From: Pseudomonadota bacterium
GTDB lineage: Bacteria; SAR324; XYD2-FULL-50-16; JAHJRI01
DNA length: 18,805 nucleotides
NCBI GenBank assembly: GCA_022360105.1
Contig: JAKSDL010000235.1
Coordinates: 1 to 18,805 of the forward strand
Direction: 5' to 3'
Shown in pieces: positions 1-8,436 of the stretch. The notes beneath the pieces were generated by a model, which made no database searches, was not told the DNA's origin, and saw only the letters and a program-made list of their open reading frames with translations. The translations under genes were made by a program, and so were the position numbers. Numbering within the stretch: the stretch's first letter is position 1; every line of letters begins with the position of its first letter.

Positions 1-99
1 CGGCTCAGGCTGTTTGGTTCATTATTTGCTGTTTGTTTATCAAAGTATTAAATATCACTATCGAAATCTATCTAAAATGTGCAACCAAAGGAATCTATC

Positions 100-888
100 A
101 TGGACTTTTTATCTCTATGGCTGACCTCTTTTTTGTTTGTAATGGTTTTTCTAACCGCATTGTGGGTGCTGAGCGTTTTCTTAAAAAACGCCAGTATAAT
201 AGATCCTTTTTGGGGATTTGGATTTGTGCTAATTGCGCTTTTCTCTATTTACATGACTGGCAACCTTCACGCCAGATCGTTGCTGGTAACAGTATTGGTC
301 TCTGTTTGGGGATTGAGGCTCTCCACATACCTTTTTTTTCGAAACCTGGGGCATGGGGAAGATTACCGGTATCAGCAGTTCAGAAAAGATTTTGGTGAGC
401 AGAGGTATTGGTGGGTTTCATTTTTTCAGGTGTTCTTGCTTCAGGGTGTAATTATGTCAGTCGTTTCCATTCCCTTGCTGACTGTATATGCAAACACCGA
501 ACAGTCAGAGCTGGGTGTTGCAGACTTTGCCCTTGCGCTTTTGTGGTTGATCGGATTTATTTTTGAAGCCGGGGGAGACTTTCAATTGTCTCGATTCAAG
601 CGCAAAGCTGAAAACAAAGGCAAAGTTATGAATATTGGGTTCTGGCGATACACCAGGCATCCAAATTATTTTGGTAATTCAGTGATTTGGTGGGCTCTTG
701 GATTGTTAGGAATCATTAATGGCTCAATAATAAGTTTAATCAGTCCGATATTGATGACCTTTTTGCTGGTCAAGGTATCCGGAGTGGGTTTGCTGGAGCG
801 AACATTGAAACAATCCAAACCGCACTATGCAGATTACATCAAAAATACCAGTGCATTCTTTCCCTGGTTACCAAAACAAAACTCCTAA
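100..888 (+). CDS. DUF1295 membrane protein, steroid 5-alpha-reductase-like
   Basis: A 262-residue integral inner-membrane protein of the DUF1295 family, related to the C-terminal domain of steroid 5-alpha-reductases and isoprenylcysteine methyltransferases. The family is presumed to act on lipid-like substrates, often with NAD(P)H, but the substrate here is unknown. Visible family marks are D35-PFWG, WGLRLS at 70-75, and the block GFWRYTRHPNYFG at 180-192, followed by E233 in the C-terminal LLERTL segment. About six hydrophobic segments are seen, roughly 4-26, 36-52, 61-78, 111-130, 141-157 and 195-225. Length is normal for the family. I chose the ATG at 100 because AAAGGA (87-92) lies seven bases upstream; the in-frame ATG at 79 has no ribosome site. 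It is followed after 15 bases by a small membrane-protein gene, suggesting one operon. The family call is firm; the reaction is not. Confidence 0.9.
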   Translation: MDFLSLWLTSFLFVMVFLTALWVLSVFLKNASIIDPFWGFGFVLIALFSIYMTGNLHARSLLVTVLVSVWGLRLSTYLFFRNLGHGEDYRYQQFRKDFGEQRYWWVSFFQVFLLQGVIMSVVSIPLLTVYANTEQSELGVADFALALLWLIGFIFEAGGDFQLSRFKRKAENKGKVMNIGFWRYTRHPNYFGNSVIWWALGLLGIINGSIISLISPILMTFLLVKVSGVGLLERTLKQSKPHYADYIKNTSAFFPWLPKQNS

Positions 889-903
889 GCGAAGGTGAAA
901 ATA

Positions 904-1173
904 ATGATTGAGTTTGTCAAAGAATATATCTGGCTGATTTTATTCATTGTGTGGGGGCTGCCATTGGGTATTTATCGCAGCCGGTTTCGCAAAATCGCTT
1001 ATCAGACCGATAGTTGGGTTATTAATATTAAACCTGTTTTCGTTCAGGAGTTAAAAGCGTTGTTTGGAAATCTTTATCCAAATGATGGCAATTATCTAAA
1101 AACAAGAAACTTTTATCGTGCCTACCTGGGAATTTACACAGCATTGTTTGCCTTGTCCCAGATCTTGGGCTAG
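904..1173 (+). CDS. small two-helix membrane protein, unknown function
   Basis: An 89-residue protein I do not recognise. It has a hydrophobic helix near residues 6-24 (ending WGLPLGIY), a basic stretch RSRFRK directly after it, a polar middle containing FVQELKALFGNLYPNDGNY, and a second hydrophobic helix at about 70-87. The pattern predicts two membrane passes with a short loop. The start is set at the ATG at 904, which has AAGG at 892-895 eight bases upstream; a GTG at 895 in the same frame lies within that ribosome site and is unlikely. It sits 15 bases after the DUF1295 gene on the same strand and is probably co-transcribed with it, so it may be an accessory or partner of that enzyme. This role is inference from position only. 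Confidence 0.7.
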   Translation: MIEFVKEYIWLILFIVWGLPLGIYRSRFRKIAYQTDSWVINIKPVFVQELKALFGNLYPNDGNYLKTRNFYRAYLGIYTALFALSQILG

Positions 1174-1238
1174 TCAATTCTGTGTTGGACAGGACTGGGA
1201 TTTATTCAATGACTGATAAATCAATAGGTGTTTCAAAA

Positions 1239-1270
1239 CAAAGACATTTTTAAGATGAAAGATGTCTTTG
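1239..1270. terminator. hairpin terminator between convergent genes
   Basis: CAAAGACAT (1239-1247) and ATGTCTTTG (1262-1270) are exact inverted repeats. With a G-U pair the stem extends to 13 pairs around a six-base loop (1252-1257). On the minus strand the stem is followed by TTTTG, so it best serves as the end of the tssK transcript. On the plus strand there is no T run after it, so termination of the DUF1295 unit there would be weak. Confidence 0.6.
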
Positions 1271-1276
1271 AACAAG

Positions 1277-2677
1277 CTAGCCTTCTTCACTATCGGAGTC
1301 TGAAAGAGATTCATCCTTATCGTTAACAACATCATTGTCAACATACAAGACGATCTCATCAGCTCGCATGGTACCGGCGACCTGGTTTGCAGGATTCACA
1401 ATGCACAATTTTTCGTTGGGAAGGATAAACTCCGAATCCACAGCGAGAGTGAATAGTTGAACGCCACGCAAGGGTATCAGGTTTTCGTTCCCTTCGATTG
1501 CATGTCTTTTGACCCCGGAGATTCTTCGTTCGCGCATGGATGGCAGCACGGATTCAGAACCAACGACACATTTATCCAGCCAGCCTTCCACTTCGGAAAC
1601 ACTCATTCCTGGTTGACCACGGACTCCAATAATCAGATTCTGACCTAGCCAGTTTTCTTCCAGCGTGATCTTAAAACTGCATTCATCCGAGTCATAGCTG
1701 AATGAGAAACAAGTATATTTCTCTTGGATGCCCTGCTCCGTAATACGAATAATATAATCATGAACTGTGGTGAAAATACCAAGAAGGTTATTATGGTCAT
1801 AAGGTTCCAGTATGGGTGGAATAAAACTCTGATCCAGGGATGCCAAATACCCGACTGTAAGGGATAGCGCCTGGTATAAGCTGAGCGGATGGAGCTCCGG
1901 GGAGCGAAGCACTGTCTCCAGATACGGCAGAGAAGATACGACACTGCGGATGGTATCCTTGGTTTCCAACACCATTGCCATACCTGTGGCTGCTGATGTG
2001 GATTGAATTTTCTCTGAAAGAAAATTGGCCTTTTCTCTTAATTGCTGAACAACGCTTTTGCCAAATTCCTCTATTTGAGGCAAGGCTGAAAGGCTCACAC
2101 CGGGCGGAATGTAGTCGGTAAGTGAAAAATTGGCATCTTTATAAGTAATTCGGGCCAAGGGAAATCCAACATGCTTGGAAGACAGTTCATCCACGACCAG
2201 TAATCCAAGAGCCGGTATCAATCTCGGAATCAGCACGGGATTATCACCTGTGTTATAATCGTTTATCAAGTCGCCCTTGATACTTCGAAACCTGCTTAAT
2301 TCACCTCTGTTGACAGCGTAATCTACTTTTTGAACAGGTACAGCCAGAAAAACGGTCAGGTCTTTTTTTACTATTTCATCTTTGTAATCGGTCAAGTCGA
2401 TTTCCAATTTGTTTTCATTGCCGGATTCAAAACGAACTTCCAATCCATCCGGCAATACAGCCTGGAGTTTACTCACTTGAAATATCCCACTAACCAGCAG
2501 ACTTTTGTCTATTTCAAACTCCTGAATTCCCCAATAATAGGGCGCCAGGTTTTTAAGATGGTAGCGCAACAATCCTTCCTGTCTCAAAGATGATTGCTGA
2601 AAATGATGTGGTCCGATCAACATACCTTCATGCCATTGAATGGAAGAAGGAATTGTGTTTAAATCAACTGGTTCCAT
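1277..2677 (-). CDS. tssK: type VI secretion baseplate protein TssK
   Basis: A 466-residue TssK (ImpJ/VasE family). TssK trimers connect the T6SS baseplate wedge (TssEFG) to the membrane complex TssJLM in the cytoplasm. The N-terminal signature is clear: QWHEGMLIGPHHFQQ, then a YHLKNLAPYYWGI region. Further family-like segments are PYDHNNLLGIF in the middle and LIPLRGVQLFTL near the end. Length is slightly above the usual ~445, and the extra part is an acidic Ser/Asp/Glu tail after residue 445 (NDKDESLSDSDSEEG), which I do not associate with typical TssK. The ribosome site is weak (GAGAG about eight bases before the ATG). No tssL, tssM, tssJ, tssB/C or other T6SS gene is adjacent, so the gene is orphaned within this window. 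Upstream on the same strand lies an exported protein after a 279-bp gap. The TssK assignment is firm. Confidence 0.92.
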   Translation of the reverse strand: MEPVDLNTIPSSIQWHEGMLIGPHHFQQSSLRQEGLLRYHLKNLAPYYWGIQEFEIDKSLLVSGIFQVSKLQAVLPDGLEVRFESGNENKLEIDLTDYKDEIVKKDLTVFLAVPVQKVDYAVNRGELSRFRSIKGDLINDYNTGDNPVLIPRLIPALGLLVVDELSSKHVGFPLARITYKDANFSLTDYIPPGVSLSALPQIEEFGKSVVQQLREKANFLSEKIQSTSAATGMAMVLETKDTIRSVVSSLPYLETVLRSPELHPLSLYQALSLTVGYLASLDQSFIPPILEPYDHNNLLGIFTTVHDYIIRITEQGIQEKYTCFSFSYDSDECSFKITLEENWLGQNLIIGVRGQPGMSVSEVEGWLDKCVVGSESVLPSMRERRISGVKRHAIEGNENLIPLRGVQLFTLAVDSEFILPNEKLCIVNPANQVAGTMRADEIVLYVDNDVVNDKDESLSDSDSEEG

Positions 2678-2778
2678 AATTGACTCTCAAAGTTAGTATT
2701 AAAAAATGAAAATCCCAAATCATTGGAGATCAAACAGAAGGCAAAGTTTTCTCCACACAGAAAACATAAACTTTAAAA

Positions 2779-2953
2779 TCTAAAATTCCCAAATTAAATC
2801 ATCAATCTAAAATCCCATATAAAAACACAGATAGCTTTTAGTTGCTTGCAATGAGCCATTAGCAAAAAGCTGGAGTAAAATTTCTAAATCTGAAGTTGAA
2901 TGCGAAGCATTCACATCCCGTAAATCATCAATCTAAAATCTCAAGTCTAAAAT
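2779..2953. repeat. TCTAAAAT-type intergenic repeats
   Basis: The gap between tssK and the upstream gene holds four copies of TCTAAAAT (starting at 2779, 2806, 2932 and 2946). A 20-base direct repeat, TAAATCATCAATCTAAAATC, occurs exactly at 2795-2814 and 2921-2940. No coding sequence is visible in 2678-2956. These look like low-complexity intergenic repeats that expand by slippage or recombination. The stretch also has to carry the tssK promoter if tssK is transcribed separately, but I see no convincing -35/-10 pair. Confidence 0.7.
2897..2913. other. short hairpin between exported-protein gene and tssK
   Basis: TGAATGC and GCATTCA form a perfect seven-base-pair stem with a three-base loop, located 44 bases past the stop of the exported-protein gene on the minus strand. 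No T run follows on either strand, so it is not a standard intrinsic terminator. It could be an attenuator, an RNA-stability hairpin or part of the repeat array around it. Confidence 0.35.
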
Positions 2954-2956
2954 GCC

Positions 2957-3982
2957 CTAAAAGTCGTCCACCGGATGTTCAGCTATTCTTACTTCAGCAA
3001 GTTTTTTAAGATCATGATGTACGAAATGCCAGCGGATCTCAAAATCAAGAGGGGTTGGAAGTACTTCCACGTTAATTGACGCGCTGTTTTTGTATTTCCA
3101 GGTAGCTGAAGGCTGCCAGTGTCCCTCGCGGATTTCTAAATCAAAAATCTTAAAATCTTTGAAAAATCTTTCATTAGTGATTTCTTCAAGGTTTTTTATC
3201 GATTGAGGTAAAAGAATATTATTGGGCTTTCCATACTTGTCAATTACCGTATTGACCACATCGTACCATTTTTTCGCAATCGATTCCCTAGGTTTCAATT
3301 CCGGTATGACGACCATTTCAAAAAATTTATTATCGACATAACCAACCGTGATTGAGTCGGTGGTATAACCTGCAAACGGTTTTCCATAGATCTGGTGGAA
3401 AAGAGCGCCGTTGCGAGCAGTTTGTTCCGTTTTAAACTCATAACGTGCAGACAAAACGGGTGTAGCTACCTCTATTGAATCTCCCCATTTTACGCCCGAT
3501 GGCCCCGGGTAATTGGAGCGGTCACAAAGCGTTCTCAGGTAGCTGAACAGATCATAGATCTCCGTTGCCAAACCCGAATTTTTAATGAACAGGCTTGCGT
3601 TGTCGGTATGTGTAGCTTCCATTACGGAACCATCGGGTTTAAGCCAGGTTCTGCTGATGCACTTTTCCTTTCCCATGCAGTTAAAAAAGGCGTCATAGCT
3701 TTTTAGCTCCGGTTCTATTTCGACCTTTTCCAAGGGAACATCGATGTTAAATACCGATGTGATGGCTCCGTCTTTTTCTTTGAATTTTTTCTGTTTGGTA
3801 AAAAGACACTGGTCTTCCGAAAGCTGAAAAAGCCATTGTTCCTTGGCGAGTTGAGCACTGGTGCCCAATTTATAAAGCAGTTTTTTTCCCGTCGTGAGTT
3901 TGGTTTGTGCCAAGCTTTCAAAAGCCGCTAATGCAAGTATGGAAGCTATGAGGAGTTTAATGGTTACACCTGTTTTTTTCAT
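2957..3982 (-). CDS. exported protein of unknown function
   Basis: A 341-residue protein I do not recognise. It begins with a Sec signal peptide: KK at positions 2-3, a hydrophobic core at about 8-20, and a likely cleavage site after SLA at 23-25. There is no lipobox Cys, so the mature form should be a soluble periplasmic or secreted protein. The mature part has four cysteines (C59, C102, C108, C153) before residue 160, which could form two disulfides, and no membrane segment. The C-terminal half is rich in charged and aromatic residues and looks like mixed alpha/beta. The ribosome site is weak (GGA about eight bases before the ATG). It is transcribed in the same direction as tssK and divergently from the pseudokinase gene. 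A link to type VI secretion is possible from position only. Confidence 0.75.
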   Translation of the reverse strand: MKKTGVTIKLLIASILALAAFESLAQTKLTTGKKLLYKLGTSAQLAKEQWLFQLSEDQCLFTKQKKFKEKDGAITSVFNIDVPLEKVEIEPELKSYDAFFNCMGKEKCISRTWLKPDGSVMEATHTDNASLFIKNSGLATEIYDLFSYLRTLCDRSNYPGPSGVKWGDSIEVATPVLSARYEFKTEQTARNGALFHQIYGKPFAGYTTDSITVGYVDNKFFEMVVIPELKPRESIAKKWYDVVNTVIDKYGKPNNILLPQSIKNLEEITNERFFKDFKIFDLEIREGHWQPSATWKYKNSASINVEVLPTPLDFEIRWHFVHHDLKKLAEVRIAEHPVDDF

Positions 3983-4211
3983 GGTTTAATCCAATTACTA
4001 AGTATGAAAAATGAAAACTGATGGTGAAAAATTGTATCATCGGACCCAATTTCCATTTTAAATTTCAATATGAATCCCAGCCAGGCTTAGCTGTATTGAT
4101 GCAAGGAATTTTCGTTGCTGTTGCATCTATATTAAAAAAGATTTAGCCTACAAAACAATTAATAAATAAATTCGCTGTCTTAAATTATTGATTAAAATAA
4201 TAGGGAATATC
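3983..4211. other. divergent intergenic region, 229 bp
   Basis: This stretch separates the divergent exported-protein and pseudokinase genes, so promoters for both should lie here. It is AT-rich, with TATATT near 4132 as a possible plus-strand -10, but I cannot find a well-spaced -35 to go with it. The only firm signal is AGGGA at 4202-4206, the ribosome site for the ATG at 4212. No gene, repeat or clear operator is seen. Confidence 0.4.
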
Positions 4212-7200
4212 ATGTGGGTCAATAAAGAATTCATTTCAAGACTGAATGAAATGCTGATAAGCACTGCTGATGAAAGGTCTCCAATAGATCTATCCGGGTT
4301 TGATATCTACAAGGCAAAAAAATACCAGGCCACTATTGAATCACTAAAGAAATTCAATGTTGATCAGCAAGAAATCAGATCAGAAATTAATGATATTTTA
4401 GAAGAAAAATATTATGTAGAGTCTGTCGGAAATGATGAAATCGCTCCCGATATTTTCAAGCTCAAAACAATAAATCAAAACCTGAAAAATCTGGTTCATG
4501 ATCTGCAAAAAACGTCGATAGCGTTGACCTCTCAAGACTATGACATACTCCTTCCATCACGCGGTGATCATCAAGCCTTGAGAGATTCATTCAATAAATC
4601 ACTCAGGTCAGTTTCGACTCATGTCAGCAACCTGAATCTGGAAATCGATCAAAAAGGAAAGGAATTAAATCAATGTCGGAAAACAATTCAAAACCGGGAA
4701 CAATATTTAGGAGAGCTGACTAAGGCTGTCAATGATATCTCTGTCGGTAACGACTCGATTGAAGTGCCGTGGTCGGATCAGGATAAGGAATTGTTCAAGG
4801 CGATACAGGGGACAAGAGCGGTTATGAGGGGTACTATTCGCTTTTTGGGAGATCTATCACAAGGCATACCCGCTGCGGAGAAGATCCCTTGTTCACCGGA
4901 TAGCCAGTTGGGAGCCGTTCTCACTGAAGTTGCCGAATCTTGTCAGCTGCTGAGTCGGAAAGCAGCACAAAGTGACCAATTGATTCGTCGACTGGAACAG
5001 AAAAACAGCGAACTCAACCAATTTATCGAGCTGGTTACCTATTACATTGAAGGCATTGCCATTGGCGACTATACCCAGCACGTACCTTTCAAAGAGGATC
5101 AACCGGTGTTGGTGGCTGCTTTGGAACAAGTCAAAATGAGTTTTGAGGAAATCTCTACTGCTGCAATGGAGGCCGCTAAAGGTGACTTGAACAGAAAAGA
5201 AATCCTCCCGGAACATCATGGTCTTGTTCGTTCCGCTTTCCAACAGATGTTGCAATCCTTCAAAACCCGACAAAATCAGCTTATGGAGCTGATTAAAGAC
5301 AAAACTACCCAGGTGGAGGAGGGGCAAATTCAGCTCAGGGATTTATTGGATTATAATTTGCGATTTGAAAAGCAATACGAGGACCTAAGCACCCAATATG
5401 AGCAGACCATCAATGAACAGCTTGAGCAAAATCGCGTAGTGGATCGGCTGCAAAAAAAGAATGACCGACTGGAGGACGAAGTAAAATCGTTAAAACAGAA
5501 ATTAGCTTCACAAACTAAACTTGTTAAAGGTCTTGAGCAGGGTAAGCATCAACTCCAGGAAAGCAACAAACGGCAGTCGCTTTTTGTGAAAAGTGTGATG
5601 GGAGATTTAAACAGACATCTTAATAAAATCAATTCTCTGGCCGAGAGCGAACAGAAAAAGGCAGAAGCATCAAAATCTCCTCTTTCTCCTATTTTCCGCC
5701 AACTAGGCAAGAAGACCACGGATGTGCGCGATACCATTTCAAGAACTTTTGAAGAACTGGAAGGCATGAAGCAGGCAGCCTGTGCGGAGGAAATTGAGCT
5801 TCAGCTTTTTGTTCGTGAATTACAACTGGATTTACAGGAGATCGAAATTGAATTCGGAAATGAAATACGATTTAACATTGAAGAAACGGCCCCTCGAACT
5901 TTTTTCTCGGATGATGTCCGCCTCAAATATATACTTCGGGCACTATCAAAACACGGACTTAAACACTCAAAAACTGCTGAGGTTGTGTGTCGCATTTTTC
6001 GCGCTGCTAGTGATACCAAACCCGGTGCTTCCCAACCTATGGTAGGATTTGAAATTCAGGTAAACAGCGCCTTGCCTTTAAGCGGTCAGCAACTGGTTCT
6101 TGAAGCATTTGAAGGGTTTTATGATTTGCACCGTGATGATTGGGATGATGTCAATCTTGGACTGGCGTTATTGCGCGAACTGACTGGTGCAATTAATGGA
6201 GAGCTTCATCTACATAGCATACAGGGCGGTATTGACACCTATCTGGTGCTGATTCCCCTGAATATCGGCGCATTAAAAGAAGAATCTCCAGCCTTAGTGG
6301 CATCTATGCCTGAAAACGGAGATAATGTCATTTTCGTTCTTGAGGATGATACCCGCTTTATGAATTCAGTGGCCTCAGGATTCGAGCCGGGAGGATTCAA
6401 GTGCTTGCAACTGGACAGTCTTGAAGAAGCTGTGGAACAAGCCAGACAGAATCTTCCATACTGCGTGTGCCTGGGAATGAAATGGATTGGTTCCCAGGGC
6501 AGGGAAAGTATGAAAACCATCTCCAAGATGTCTAACGGCAATAAAGTTCCCTTTGTGGCCTTAACTGAAACAGCTAAGGTCCCTGATGAGTGGAAGGACT
6601 GCTGCATAGGGTTTCTGGAAAAAACGGCCGGTACCAATCAGTATCAAACCATGCTTGAGAGGATGAAGGCCTATCGTAAAAACTACCTTCCCAATCTGGC
6701 AATTTTAGCCCAACAGGATGAACTAAATGTTCGAATTGACACCTTCATCAATAACTTTTCCCTGGAATCGGAAGTAATTGTGGACCCTGACTCTCCTGCC
6801 GATTCAGTCAGAAAGAGCCATCTTCTGGTGATGTCCAACGGAGAAACCCCCAGTGTGGATGTGGCGGAGAAACTTGTTAATCAGTACCGCCGGAAATGCC
6901 CTAACCTTTCTGTTATTTCGGGAACAACAGGCGGATCAGCCTACCAGTTCCGCAGTCGTCTGGAACCGGTATCGGATGCATTTGTGGAGATTGACAGGAT
7001 TGAAGATGATCTCCTTTATGAGCTGATTCGTTTATTGCAGCTTTCCGATGATCAGTCTGTAAAGGACAGACAGCAGAGCATGACTGAGTATCTGAATATC
7101 CGAAATGAATTGTTGAAAGACAAAAATGCCTTGATGATTACGGAAAATGCAGCCGGCACCATGGGCCTCAGAAAACAGCTCAATCAATTGGGTCTGGTGA

Positions 7201-7499
7201 TACGGGTCAACACCAAGCTTAACAAGATTATCGAAGGTTTGAGTGCTCAAAGCCGCTGTGATCTGGTGATTATCAATGCGGTGAAATCCGAATATGATAA
7301 GGTGCGTATCATTAAGGAAATTCGACAATCCAAAGATTACAGCCATCTTCCCATCCTCCTTATGAGCGATTCAACTCAACTGGGAGATGAAGAATACTGG
7401 CGGGAAAAAGGCGTCAGCTATTTCCTTCCCAACTCAGCGGAATTCGACGAGCTCCTCTCCGCCATTCGAGTCTCCATCGGCAGCCAGTTGTTGGTTTAA
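4212..7499 (+). CDS. degenerate multi-HAMP hybrid histidine kinase with three receiver-like domains
   Basis: A 1095-residue cytoplasmic protein with no signal peptide or membrane segment. In order: HAMP-like helical units at about 91-145, 166-215, 211-258, 274-325 and 316-365; coiled coil about 365-455; a HisKA-like helix in which Gly464 occupies the phospho-His place (FVKSVMGDLNRHLN against FLANMSHEIRTPLN); a HATPase-like region about 545-690 with His581 in place of the N-box Asn, no G1-box Asp, and DVNLGL at 646-651 instead of GTGLGL; then receiver-like domains at about 705-815, 828-943 and 973-1090. Receiver 1 keeps D712-D713, T785 and K804 but has Gly755 at the phospho-Asp; receiver 3 has Asn1022 there; receiver 2 shows no clear site. 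It should therefore neither bind ATP normally nor relay phosphate, and probably acts as a scaffold. The ATG at 4212 follows AGGGA by five bases; an upstream in-frame TTG at 4188 is less likely. The fold assignments rest on my own alignment. Confidence 0.8.
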   Translation: MWVNKEFISRLNEMLISTADERSPIDLSGFDIYKAKKYQATIESLKKFNVDQQEIRSEINDILEEKYYVESVGNDEIAPDIFKLKTINQNLKNLVHDLQKTSIALTSQDYDILLPSRGDHQALRDSFNKSLRSVSTHVSNLNLEIDQKGKELNQCRKTIQNREQYLGELTKAVNDISVGNDSIEVPWSDQDKELFKAIQGTRAVMRGTIRFLGDLSQGIPAAEKIPCSPDSQLGAVLTEVAESCQLLSRKAAQSDQLIRRLEQKNSELNQFIELVTYYIEGIAIGDYTQHVPFKEDQPVLVAALEQVKMSFEEISTAAMEAAKGDLNRKEILPEHHGLVRSAFQQMLQSFKTRQNQLMELIKDKTTQVEEGQIQLRDLLDYNLRFEKQYEDLSTQYEQTINEQLEQNRVVDRLQKKNDRLEDEVKSLKQKLASQTKLVKGLEQGKHQLQESNKRQSLFVKSVMGDLNRHLNKINSLAESEQKKAEASKSPLSPIFRQLGKKTTDVRDTISRTFEELEGMKQAACAEEIELQLFVRELQLDLQEIEIEFGNEIRFNIEETAPRTFFSDDVRLKYILRALSKHGLKHSKTAEVVCRIFRAASDTKPGASQPMVGFEIQVNSALPLSGQQLVLEAFEGFYDLHRDDWDDVNLGLALLRELTGAINGELHLHSIQGGIDTYLVLIPLNIGALKEESPALVASMPENGDNVIFVLEDDTRFMNSVASGFEPGGFKCLQLDSLEEAVEQARQNLPYCVCLGMKWIGSQGRESMKTISKMSNGNKVPFVALTETAKVPDEWKDCCIGFLEKTAGTNQYQTMLERMKAYRKNYLPNLAILAQQDELNVRIDTFINNFSLESEVIVDPDSPADSVRKSHLLVMSNGETPSVDVAEKLVNQYRRKCPNLSVISGTTGGSAYQFRSRLEPVSDAFVEIDRIEDDLLYELIRLLQLSDDQSVKDRQQSMTEYLNIRNELLKDKNALMITENAAGTMGLRKQLNQLGLVIRVNTKLNKIIEGLSAQSRCDLVIINAVKSEYDKVRIIKEIRQSKDYSHLPILLMSDSTQLGDEEYWREKGVSYFLPNSAEFDELLSAIRVSIGSQLLV

Positions 7500-7530
7500 T
7501 TTTAGTTACCACTTTGGAATCGACCCCGTT

Positions 7531-7564
7531 GGTAGGATCGGTAACTCGTTACCCATCCTTTACC
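7531..7564. repeat. palindromic repeat, copy 1
   Basis: The core GGTAAC-TC-GTTACC (7540-7553) is a perfect inverted repeat. Beyond a C/C mismatch the outer arms AGGAT and ATCCT also pair, then three further pairs follow after a two-base bulge. The 18-base core GGTAACTCGTTACCCATC (7540-7557) recurs exactly at 9250-9267. It lies between the convergent pseudokinase and abiEii genes, where it may end or stabilise transcripts, although no T run follows it. Confidence 0.75.
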
Positions 7565-7599
7565 AGCAATACCTCGTTCGCATTAAGGACTAGGCGTAG

Positions 7600-8436
7600 T
7601 TAAATCTTTGCTGCTTTTTTTAGAAAAAACCGGGTTCCCCAAAGGCTCAGTTGATCTTGCTTGTCCGGTTTTAAAAATCTGGATATATCCTTGATTGCTT
7701 CATCCCAATTTATGTTTTTAATTTTCTTTTGCAGCATTTCCAGGAGCCATTCGCGGTTTACTTTTGGATTCAGGTTTTTCCAAGGACCGGATTGATTCAA
7801 GGCACTGGAAAGTAAAATATAATTAGGTTTAGTTTTTTTTGAACAATACCAGGAAAAGTCATACCAGTCTCTACCCTTAGTGTATTCTCTACACAATAGT
7901 GCATGGCATTTTCCCGCAAAGAGGGAGGGTTTGTTTTGAACGGCAATACTAAAATCTATTGGAAAATCAAGATATTCCTGGTCATTTGCAGAGCCCAACG
8001 GTGGGTTAACATCCAATTCAAATTTAATTTTTATTTTTTTGGCTGAATCTGAGTAGTGTCTAAAATTAAGAATCTTTTTAAGACTGTCGTCTTTTATAAA
8101 TCGTTTACGAATATGGCTATCAGCTTTGTCTTTTCCTGTAACTTCAATATCATAACCGTAGACATTCATTGTCTGTGAAACCTTTGCCAAGTATGGAGAA
8201 AGCTCAAAATTTAAATCCACCTTGTTTAAAACAAAATCCAAATCTTCTGAAAAACGATCCAGTCCATGGACAATGCGCAGACATGACCCGCCCTGGAAAG
8301 AGGCTTTGGAGAAAAAATCTGTTCTGGAAAGTGAAAATAGAATCACTTCCTGGGTGATTTCTTTGACAGCATTCTCTTCATCTTCTAACGTCAGGCAGTC
8401 GTATTCCTCATTTTTTTTTTGGATGAGATCTTTCAT
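7600..8436 (-). CDS. abiEii: type IV toxin, AbiEii nucleotidyltransferase
   Basis: A 278-residue toxin of the AbiEii/AbiGii (DUF1814) nucleotidyltransferase family. Members stop cell growth when not countered by AbiEi; related MenT enzymes add nucleotides to tRNA ends. The catalytic core is present: G49-G50-S51 followed by D65-x-D67 (GGSCLR then RFSEDLDF), a third acidic strand KFELD ending at D142, and the family block at about 176-193 (KCHALL, then RDWYD). No key residue seems lost, so the enzyme should be active. The start overlaps the antitoxin stop by four bases (8433-8436), the classic translational coupling of this operon. A run of ten A on the coding strand (8411-8420) covers codons 6-9 and could slip. 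The operon may act in phage defence by abortive infection or simply as a stability module. Confidence 0.9.
   Translation of the reverse strand: MKDLIQKKNEEYDCLTLEDEENAVKEITQEVILFSLSRTDFFSKASFQGGSCLRIVHGLDRFSEDLDFVLNKVDLNFELSPYLAKVSQTMNVYGYDIEVTGKDKADSHIRKRFIKDDSLKKILNFRHYSDSAKKIKIKFELDVNPPLGSANDQEYLDFPIDFSIAVQNKPSLFAGKCHALLCREYTKGRDWYDFSWYCSKKTKPNYILLSSALNQSGPWKNLNPKVNREWLLEMLQKKIKNINWDEAIKDISRFLKPDKQDQLSLWGTRFFLKKAAKI

Noticed and set aside
1..51. Possible 3' end of an upstream gene (frame 1, ending TAA at 49-51)
   Set aside because: Only 16 codons are visible, with no recognisable motif, and the other plus-strand frames are also open here.
33..398. 121-codon plus-strand frame at the start of the window
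   Set aside because: It overlaps the well-supported DUF1295 gene in another frame, has no ribosome site and encodes no known motif.
4188..4211. Upstream TTG start for the pseudokinase
   Set aside because: The ATG at 4212 has a good ribosome site (AGGGA) five bases away; the TTG has none.
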